Positions 54,663 through 64,000 of a DNA stretch of 64,000 nucleotides are shown here, piece by piece. The notes under the pieces were generated by a model. The model worked only from the letters and a program-made list of their open reading frames with translations. It was not told where the DNA came from and did not search any database. The stretch is from positions 44,185,847-44,249,846 of the forward strand of contig CP154954.1 of the NCBI GenBank assembly GCA_039621445.1, read 5' to 3'. Every line of letters starts with the position of its first letter. The first letter of the stretch is position 1. This stretch comes from Euglena gracilis. Its lineage: Eukaryota; Euglenida; Euglenophyceae; Euglenales. The position numbers were made by a program, and so were the translations under genes.

Positions 54663-56747
54663 TCTGTTGCTTTGTTTGTTTTGGTGCTGGGCGAACTAAA
54701 TGCTAAAATGCCCAAAATTAGCACTCAAATTAGCGGGAATAATAAGCAGAAAAATAAGTTGAACGGGGGTGTCCAAAAGCGGGACAAATTTGGTCACCCA
54801 CCCATTAATTCACTTCAAACCATTTTGCACCAATTTGCTGCCATGTTTAGGGCTATTATCAATCTTCTTTTGGCCATCTTCGATCATTTTTGATTTGTTG
54901 AGTCATTTTGGGGGACACTCAAAAATGGCCCGGTTCAGTCATTATTCAGTCACCAGACAGAGCCATTTTACAGCCAAAATTAGCCAGGATGTCCAAAAAG
55001 GGGTGGATAACGGCCCAAGCCAAAATATAACTAAAAGTGACCAAAAATCAAAAATCGCCCAAAAGTGGCCGACCGTGGCCAAAAATTATGCAAAATGGGC
55101 CCAAAAATGTGCGGAAGGGCAAACAATGAGTTGGCCTTGTGGGGATGTGAAATATGCGGTATAAATGAATATGCGGCTGGAAACCAGTTTTTGGCTTAGG
55201 ATCAATTTGTGGCAAAAAATGGTACAAAATGCCCCCATATGGTGGATAATGGCCCAAAAATGTCCAAATACAAACCATTAGACAACTCTTAGGTGTGAAA
55301 AAGTACACCCACTAAATCATGCCTTTTTGTCAATAAACACCAAATCACAACAAACAGATCGATTCGCAGCTTTTTTGTCCGACACAAAAAAGCCCAATTT
55401 GAAATGGCCCAAATCAGGGGGGGGGTATCGGAGGCCATTGAAAAAAATGCGAAAATTTGCAGTGACCTTGTGAAAAACTGTGGAAAAATTGATTTACACA
55501 TTTATCCTGTGACCGCCCCCATAAAATGGACCCCCCAAAATGGACCACCCCCCTGGCCGGTCCAAGCAAAAATACATGAAATGGACCCCCCATAAATAAA
55601 ACCCAACCTGTCGGCGCGAAGCGCCGGATTTTTGAAAAATGGGACCTTTTGGGGGGGTAAATCTGCCATTTTGGGACAATTTTCACACAATTCAGCACAT
55701 TTTCCCCTATTTGTCTGGCATGCAATGCCGAATTTTTCGAAAATTGGTGTTTTGGGGTGCATTTTTGGACATTTTGGGGGGGGGTCGAAAAATTTTCCAG
55801 CAAAAAATCATGAAATGGGCCCCCATGAATAAGACCCCCCCCCATGAAATGGACCGGGGTCTGATTTTTGGGGGGTTTTAGGTGACTTATATTTTGCAAT
55901 CTTTTCATTTTTGCAACAATCGGGTTTATATTTTGAGCCATCATTTACACTTTATCCAATAAAAAAACTCCAAAAAATGTTTTTTTGGAAGTTTTGGAAC
56001 ATGCTGATTCCAAAAACATGGAAATTGTTGGGTAATTAAAAAACAACAACAAAAAGGGCAAAATTTTGATAAAAAAATTTGTCTGCCAATTCTGAAAATT
56101 TTTTCAAACCAAAATCAGAAATCATTTTCCTGCAGAAATCCAAAAAAGCCCCCAAAAATGGCAAAAAAAGATGAAAAAAATTTGGTCTCAAGGAAAAATC
56201 GGCAAAATCTGAAAACTTTCCTAATAAATCAAAATCATTTTCCAGTAGAAATCCAAAAAAAAAAAAACACACACACAAAAAAAAAGGCCAAAAACCTTGC
56301 ATATTTGTCCAAATTGGCAAAAATTGGAAAAAAATTGCAAATTCTGCAAGAAATTAGCAAAATAAATAATTGGTCTCTTATGAACTTCGAGGAAAGTCTG
56401 GGACGCATTTCACCTTCCATTTCAGATTCATACACAAAATTTGCGGAAAAAGAAAACTTGCAAAAATTGAACAAAACTGCTGAAACTTGTGGAAAATTGC
56501 TGAAATTGCAGAAAATTGTGCAAAACTGCAGATATCAATTTCCTCTCTGCCCAAATCGACCCGGAATATGTGGTCAAATTATGTAAAAATTGGCAAATAT
56601 GTGGTGGAAAACTCCTTCGAAAAACTCGGAATAAGCGCTGAATAAGCGAAAAAATGCGAAAAAACACTTTTTTGGCCAAATAAGCCAAATAAGCGCTAAA
56701 AATGGGAAATACGCGCAAAATGAGCACGTACTTCCTGACCCTGGTGA

Positions 56748-56778
<31 letters not shown>

Positions 56779-59700
56779 TTGTTGTTGTTGTTGTTGTGTG
56801 TGTGTGTGTGTGTTGTGTGTGTTGTATGTGTGGTGGTTGTGTTGTGTGTTTGTTGTATGTGTGTGTAATGAGTGTGCGTTGTGTGCGTGTGTGTTGTTTG
56901 TGTGTGTGTGTTGTGTGAATGAGTTGTGTGTGTCTGCGCGCGTGCGTAAATGTGTTTGTGTATGCGTGCGTGTGTGCGCACGTGCGGGAAAGCGTGTTTG
57001 TGATAATTCTGTGTGCTTGCGTGTGTGCGAGCGAGTGCATGCGTGCAGGTGGGCATTGCATTTTCCTCAGCAAATTTATCAAAAAAGGGTGCTCTTCATA
57101 TTTACGGTGCAACTTATGCTTGAAGGGAATCCCATGGGGATGCCTAACAGCGGTGCCGGCACCACTGGGGCACCGCTTGGCACCGCTGGGGCACCGTTGG
57201 GGCACCGCTTGACACCGCTGGCACCGCTTGACACCGCTGGGACAGGAACCCATGGAATAATGCTGAGGGAAAAAATGCGGGAATTTCCCATAAGGAAGCA
57301 CAAAAGCATCTCGTTGTGACCAAGCACTCTGGTCACCCATGCCCTTGAGCCCAGCATCGCCCAGCATCGCCTTTGAAGCCCTTAGAGGTGTACCTCTTGT
57401 ACCCACATTCACTCAGATACCTGCCTCCATACAGCATCTGTATACACTTCATCTGCTTTTATCCACATTTGGTCATTTGTGCACACTTGTACAACTTTTG
57501 GCCACTCTTGGCCACTTTTGGCCACTTTTGGCTACTTTGCCCGATTTAACCCACCTTTGGCCTTCAAATTTGACTGCTGATTGACTGCTTTGGCCCCTTT
57601 AAGACCAGTGGTCGGCCCTGATCTCCCTTGATCCCTTATTTCATTTGGCCAATCCAGCATCTGCATTCACTGCACTAATCCAGTATCTACACCTTGTCTA
57701 ATATCTGCATCCATTGCATCTTGTCTGCCTGTATCTTGTCAAGAATCTTAATCTTGTCCAGTATCTGCATCCGTTGTGGTTGCATCTTGCACAACATCTG
57801 CATCTTGTCCAATGTCTGCATCTACTACATCTTGTCCAACATCTGCATCTTGTGCAGCATCTGCATCTTGTACAGTGTCTGCACCTTGTCCAACATCTGC
57901 ACCTTGTCCAGTGTCTGCAAGTTGTCCAGTGTCTACATCCACTGCACCTTGTCCAGCTTGCACAGCATCTGCATCTTGTCCAGCACATGCATCTTGTCCA
58001 GCATCTACATGTTGTCCAGCATCTGCATCTTGTCCAGCATTTGCATCTTGTGTCTGCATGTTGTCCAGTGTCCACATCAACTGCATCTTGTCCAGTATCT
58101 GCATCTTGTCTAGTGTCTGCATCTTGTCCAGCATATGCACCTTCTCCAGCATTCCAGCACCTGCTTCTTGTCCACCATCTGCATCTTGTCCAACATCTGC
58201 ATCTTGTGCAGCATTTGCATCTTCAGTGTCTGCATGTTGTCCAGTGTCTGCATCCACTGCATCTTGTCCAGTATCTGCATCTTGTCCAGTGTCTGCATCT
58301 TGTCCAGCACCTGCATCTTGTCCAGCATCTGCATCTTGTCCAGGATCTGGCCAAAAAAATCACAAAACCCCCAAAAAAGCCCACAAAAAAACCCCAAAAT
58401 TGACCACAAAAAGCCCCGAAAAGCAACCAAAATGACCTAAAATGGCTTCAAAAAACCTAAAATTGCCCAAAAACGCCAACAATGTCCACAAAAGATTGTG
58501 AAAAATGACCCAAAATCACCAAAATGGCGCAAAATGGCCAAAAATTCCATAAAATATGCTCATATTGACCCAAATTGGCCCAATATTTGCCAAATCAGTG
58601 ACAAATAGCCCCCAAATTAGCAAAATTTGATCAAAAATGGACAAGATGGGTGTAAACCGGTGATTTGTGGGAAAATTATCCCAAAAATGGGCGAATTTTT
58701 CAAAAATTATAAAAAAAATGCCAGCATCGCCCAGCATCACCCAGCATCGGAACCCCACCTCTGGTCTCCAAATATCCAGGATTGCCCAGCATCGCCCAGC
58801 ATCGCCCAGCATCATCAGAGGTGCTTGGTTGTGACATAAACATTTGTGGCAATCAAAAAAACCTGTATAGAACAAAAGCACATGGAAAAAAATTTGCAAG
58901 GGTTCCCCCTAAAAAAGAAAGCCTTCCGTCCCAGCGGTGTCAAGCGGTAAGCGGTGCCAGCGGTGTCGGCACCGCTTTCTAGGCATCCCCCATGTGGGAA
59001 CTTGTGGGACTTTCCGTCACCCCGGAGGGGGCTGCGGGGCCCCTCCCCAGCCCGCCCCGGGAGCGGTCGCGCCGGGCGGTGGGCGGGCAGGGACGGTGGG
59101 GCTGCAGGCAGCGGAGCAGGCCCAGGACGTCCCCGCGCTCCGCCTGGTCCCAGATGTCCTCCTGCGGGCCCCGCCCGCCGGCCCCCGCCCTGCGCGGCAC
59201 GGGACCGACATTGAGACACGGGCCGGCACTCCCCGCCCCGCCGAAAATATTCGCCAAATGATGTGACCCGAGGTCCCCGATTTTGTGCATCCAAGTGACA
59301 CACTGGAAAACGTCAGTTTCGTCAACGTTTCATTGGTTGGGTGCCATTCCTGGTGATAAGATATCTGAAACTTTGGATGGGCTCTCTAAGTCGGTCCCAG
59401 TTGGTCTAGCGTGTGGGAGGGGGGGAACCACGACTCCCCTAAAAAAACTATTCTACCAAATTTGCTGAGAATATCTATTGTATATTTATGTAGCATGTGT
59501 TTTTAAGGTTGCATTCGATTTCTAAATGCAAACAAAATGCTGTTTTGAAAACGAAGTCCCACAATATGCCGCCACAGTGTTTATTCTTTGCGAACACTAC
59601 AGGCATCAGAAGAACGACAAATCAAAGATAAAAAAATGTGGGGAATGAACTCCATGCGAGCTTCCGGTGCCCGTCGCACACACACCGCTCCGAGAGCTGC

Positions 59701-61711
59701 ACGGCGGGGGCGGTGTCACTGACGGCCGGGTCCTGCAGCAGCGCCTCCGCCGCCGTGTCGAGGAGGGCGGCCGGGGCGGGGGCCCTGCCGTTGAAGGCCA
59801 GCAGCGCCGGGTGCCGCTCCAGCAGCGCCTTGGCGCAGGCGGCGTGCCGGTTGTTCACTGTGCAATTCACAATGGATGAAGGGGGTCCACGGTCGGCTGT
59901 GCGGGCCGACACATGCACCCCCGATGTGTGGGTGCATTGTGCTCTCACGTGTGCATACCCGCATATGTACGTGTTGATCTGTCTGTGAAGATAGATGTGT
60001 GTGTACATGTGCATGCATGTGAATATCAATTTGTGTTTGTATGTGAGAAGAGAGCTTGGAAAAAGTCGACCAGCAAACAGGACTGGGTGTTCCAATAGAC
60101 ATCAGACCACAGACCCGAGCTTGAGAAAAATCATTGCCTTTTTTGCCATCGGTTTCAGCTAGACTTCGGAGAATGCAGGCGACCTGGAGGTTCTGCAGGC
60201 GAGGAGTTTGCCCTCTACGCAACCATAAAACAAAACAACAGAACATATATAGAAATAGAAACAGAATAGAAAGAAATAGAGCAACGTTGCATGGTGGGAG
60301 GGCACACCACACACACACCACACACCACGCACAGCACACACGTGGAAACCAACGGACACGAGGAGGCTCAGGAGCCGGCCACACACACCGGCCCAGTGCA
60401 GCGCCGTCCAGCCGTGGGGGTCCACCGCCGCCCACTTCGCGCCGCCCTCCAGCAGCGCCACCACGAGGTCGCTGCGGCCGGTGCTGCACGCCCAGTGCAG
60501 GGCGCCGCGGTGCAGCCCGCCCACCCCCCGCGCCCGCAGGTCCCCGCCAGGGCCGGGCCGCACTGTCTGCCAGCGTGGGCGGCGCGGCAGGCCGACAAAA
60601 GAACACCACGAGAAAAGAAAATTGCACACCACACCGAAACCAGCGGGAAATGCACACACGCCTGCAAAAATACACGAACAAAACTGAACACACAGTATGC
60701 AAAAAAACAACACTGGCGCTTACTCTGCACCCCCCCCCCCAAGTTTCCTGCCCCATTTACCCCTGAAGCGTCCAAGCCCTGAAGCAGGCTTCTATTTTCC
60801 CGCTGGGGGTCAGCGGTCCTGCACCAGGAGGTCTGGGCATTGGCTGCGCTGAAAGAATTCCGCAAACTGGCTGAAAATCTTTGATTGTCAAGAGTTAACC
60901 CCCCCCCAATTTTTGAAAATAAGCAACCCTTTCATTTCCGTCATCCTTGACTTTTTTGTTTAAAAAATAAAAATTACCTGAAATTTTCAGGGTGCCTCAA
61001 GAGAAACCCCCAAATTTTAGAAGCGCATTGTTTAAATTTGGGGTTTCAGCCGATGCGTTCGCAGGGCTGCTTCAATTTGGGTTTTGTCATATCGACCAAT
61101 GGATTGCTCAAATTCGGACCAAACATTTAACGGAAAAATGTGCCACTTGTTCAAATAATGGGAGGCTGGATGTTTGTTTCAGAGCGGAAATGCATGCCAC
61201 AACAGAAAAACGTCCCAAAAACGGCACAGGCTCAACTGTTTTGATTTTTTCCCTGAAACCAGGCTATCGTTGTTTGTTTAAATTTTCTTTGTTTTCGTAT
61301 TTTCTTACATTTCCCTTTCAATTTACCTCAAATTTGGGGGTTGCTTAAATTTGGAATTTTCACTGATTCCTGGGGGGTTGCTTAAATTTAGGTCAGCTGG
61401 TTCAGGCCCAAGGGTTTGGGGTTTCCCCCCCATAGGAATCCCCCCCTCAGAGTCCTGTCAATGTTGGTGGTGGGCAGTGGGGGGGGGGGGGGGCCTCACT
61501 CATTCGCTCATCTGGGTGGGTTGGAGGACCAGAAATATGCAAAATTACACACATCGTCGCACATTTCCAACACCACGAGATGCCCCATCCTCACGTCTGT
61601 CGCCCGGCTCTGACCCTCGCACGTCACTGGGCCCACCGCCGCCCCCAACTCCACCATCGGACCGAAGCCGTCGGACGACGGCTTTGGGCGTTGCGGGATC
61701 CCGGCGACCAT
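53921..61711 (-). CDS. Ankyrin-repeat protein (217 aa)
   Basis: Exons: 61616-61711, 60389-60542, 59686-59857, 59108-59189, 54276-54404 and 53921-53941 (TAA). After an N-terminal segment (MVAGIPQRPKPSSDGFGPMV) come ankyrin units: GALHWACSTGRSDLVVALLE, GWTALHWAVNNRHAACAKAL, a divergent Ala-rich stretch, DIWDQAERGDVLGLLRC and RTPLHWACAAGHAAAAALLL, ending CHEAAVQRLRRQGA. Ankyrin repeats bind protein partners; which ones is unknown. Introns 2 and 3 are GT-AG, while 1, 4 and 5 are nonconventional. The join across intron 4 gives normal ankyrin spacing from GD to TPLH. The last exon (7 codons) rests only on the CTG rule and frame. The first ATG lies 12 nt after a gccacag acceptor. The next ankyrin exon downstream (52151) belongs, I think, to the neighbouring gene, because its phase and start context fit there. 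Confidence 0.72.
53942..54275 (-). other. Tentative nonconventional intron 5 of the ankyrin gene (334 nt)
   Basis: In gene sense it starts CCGCAGACC (CAG at +4) and ends TTGCCTGTGGTG (CTG at -8), adding LRRQGA and a stop. End pairing beyond CAG/CTG is weak, so this is the least certain of the set. Confidence 0.4.
54418..54661. repeat. Imperfect (GT)n microsatellite
   Basis: Begins only about 15 bp inside the 3' end (gene sense) of intron 4 of the ankyrin gene. Confidence 0.96.
56746..57050. repeat. Imperfect (GT)n microsatellite
   Basis: GT tract with a (GTT)5 block and gtgcg variants, within intron 4 of the ankyrin gene. Confidence 0.95.
57150..58975. repeat. Interspersed short repeats: CACCGCTGGGG units and CCAGCATCGCC units
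   Basis: A tandem of gcaccgctgg/gcaccgcttg units spans about 57155-57243, and a related ccagcggtgt tract lies at 58933-58975. The gcccagcatcgcccagcatcac phrase occurs at 57349-57370 and 58721-58812, and in variant form at 53385-53412, each next to cagaggtgcttg or a similar phrase. They look like pieces of one mobile or recombining repeat. Confidence 0.65.
57650..58350. repeat. 18-bp minisatellite (CATCTTGTCCAGCATCTG)n
   Basis: About 38 diverged units of an 18-mer with catctt, gtccag and tgtctg/catctg blocks. Because 18 is divisible by three, every frame stays open and gives Cys/Ser/Ile/His-rich translations. These carry no start or splice context and lie inside an ankyrin-gene intron. Confidence 0.95.
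60543..61615 (-). other. Nonconventional intron 1 of the ankyrin gene (1073 nt), well-paired ends
   Basis: In gene sense it starts GGTCAGAGCCGGGC (CAG at +4) and ends GCCCGGCCCTGGCGGG (CTG at -8). CAGAGCCGGGC pairs with GCCCGGCCCTG at 10 of 11 positions, and the flanking octamers GCGAGGGT and GCGGGGAC match at 5 of 8. It joins GPVTCE to DLRARG in frame. A GT-AG alternative (gacagac/gtgagg to ctggcag) is also in frame. Confidence 0.75.
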
Positions 61712-61723
61712 GGTGGGCGGGAC

Positions 61724-61725
61724 CT
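61724..61725 (-). promoter_or_regulatory. Candidate spliced-leader acceptor for the ankyrin gene
   Basis: ctccctgccacag lies 12 nt before the ATG at 61711, giving a short leader as at the other gene starts on this strand. Confidence 0.4.
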
Positions 61726-61989
61726 GTGGCAGGGAGCGGTGAGGCGATGGCAGGGAGCGGTGAGGCGACGGTTCCCAGCCCAACGGGTAACCCCCGTGGG
61801 GGGTGTCCTCGACCCTTCGGCACAAATTTTTATTTGTGTTATTTGGATCCCACTGACCACGTGCCCTTTTGGACTCGGGGCAAGGGGCAACCAACTGTGG
61901 GAGAGTGGCTTGAGGGTTTGAGCCGGGGCTGACATTTTTTGCTGGTTTTGGACTTCGGACATTCCAATCATGCTTGTGCTTACCGACCG

Positions 61990-62270
61990 GGGGGGGGAGA
62001 GGGGTGGGTGGGTGCTATAGGGTGCCTGCCCCTAGCAGGCACCCCCCCGGGGGGGGATAGGGGTCCGGGCCGGACCCAGAAAATTTTCATTAAAAATGGC
62101 CTTTTCCGGGCCCCCGGCGCCAAAGGCGCCGGGGTTGGAGGGGGGTGCCTGCTAGGGGCAGGCACCCCCCAAAACCCTACCCCCCCCCCCCCCGCGGGGG
62201 GGGATCGGGTGCTATGGGGTGCCTGCCCCTAGCCCCCCCCCCCCCCCCGTGGGGCAGGCACCCGACTGAG
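61990..62270. repeat. Cluster of inverted repeats around GGTGCCTGCCCCTAG
   Basis: ggtgcctgcccctag and its inverse ctaggggcaggcacc alternate at about 62021-62045, 62145-62170 and 62216-62262. Between them lie C/G runs and a ggcgccaaaggcgcc hairpin. The unit could fold into long stems. It fills the spacer between the ankyrin gene and the gene at the right edge. Confidence 0.8.
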
Positions 62271-62770
62271 CACAAGCCTGATTCCAATTGCAACTGCAAT
62301 GCAGCCCAGGATGGGGGACCACAGAGCGTCCACCTGCCCCCCAAAAACGTCCAAAAGTTTTAATTTTGCTGCTGTCACTGGAGGAGTTCAATCACTCACG
62401 TTTCAGAGAAGAGAATGAAAAGGTGCCATAAACACACCCTTTCCAAACAAAGGAAGGAAATCAAAGACTTTGAGCATCCCCTTTGCATTGACTTTGAGTA
62501 AAACAAATTTTTCTTGGGTGTGATGAAATGGGAAGAAATGGAATTTGAAAAACGAGAATTTCCTTGGGGGACTTTTTTCTTCCTTTCGAAACGGACATTT
62601 GTAATGAAACTAAATATTCTTACAAATGAAACCTGTTTATTGTGGCTCCAACAGCAAAAGCTTCTTGGGAATTTGGAAAAAAGTGCATCAGTGGCACACA
62701 ACGCTGCCAGCAACGAAGACCTGCAACGTCCGAAGGTCCGCTTCAGATCGGACATACAGCGAAGATTGAT

Positions 62771-64000
<1,230 letters not shown>

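Larger units (their letters stand above)
54405..59107 (-). other. Nonconventional intron 4 of the ankyrin gene (4703 nt)
   Basis: In gene sense it starts CTGCAGCCCC (CAG at +4) and ends GGTCTGCAGTC (CTG at -8); both ends share the palindrome CTGCAG and can pair. It joins GDVLGLLRC to CRAVAPS, placing RTPLHW 21 residues after GD, the normal ankyrin distance. It hosts the GT tracts and the 18-bp minisatellite. Confidence 0.75.

Noticed and set aside
57698-58440. Cys/Ser/Ile/His repeat 'proteins' on both strands
   Set aside because: An 18-bp minisatellite keeps all frames open; it lies inside an ankyrin-gene intron.

Overview
This window looks like nuclear DNA of a euglenid (Euglena-like) protist. 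It has GC-rich micro-exons in long introns full of G-runs and microsatellites. Two kinds of intron sit side by side: ordinary GT-AG introns, and introns without GT-AG borders that carry CAG at +4 to +6 and CTG at -8 to -6. The second kind is, as I recall it, the hallmark of euglenid nonconventional introns. The organism call is an inference from that intron type. No database was consulted.

Layout. 90-786 (+) is a small complete four-exon gene of unknown function. 0.8-11.5 kb holds tandem and palindromic repeats and a decayed duplicate of a CCCH zinc-finger segment. From 11.5 kb to the right edge every resolved gene is on the minus strand: an OMA1-type M48 mitochondrial metalloprotease (23821 to about 11549), the cytosolic Fe-S scaffold NUBP2/Cfd1 (30355-24707), a Ser/Pro-rich coiled-coil protein (47682-37264), a coiled-coil plus ankyrin protein (53254-49355), an ankyrin-repeat protein (61711-53921) and the 3' part of another gene (64000-62771). 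30.4-37.2 kb contains GC-rich exon-like islands that I could not resolve.

Main result. Placing splice sites by the CAG/CTG rule restores exact family motifs: VPVTGR, PFERHH+EYEAD and ARAGYDPEA in OMA1, and CPHC and GR-GFIQ in NUBP2. OMA1 intron 2 (1987 nt) has near-perfect terminal inverted repeats that begin with CAG and end with CTG, and is flanked by an exact 8-bp direct repeat. The splice removes 3 nt before CAG plus 5 nt after CTG, which is exactly one 8-bp repeat copy, so splicing regenerates the pre-insertion coding sequence. A second element with the same design (125 bp, 19-bp perfect inverted repeats, exact 8-bp direct repeat) sits inside conventional intron 1 of NUBP2. Together they suggest that nonconventional introns are born as MITE-like insertions. 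Older introns here keep only traces of the duplication (6/8, 5/8 and fewer matches).

The genes are not an operon by function: OMA1 acts in mitochondria, NUBP2 in cytosolic Fe-S assembly, and the others are unassigned. Four start codons have an AG with pyrimidine-containing sequence 11-16 nt upstream, compatible with spliced-leader trans-splicing.
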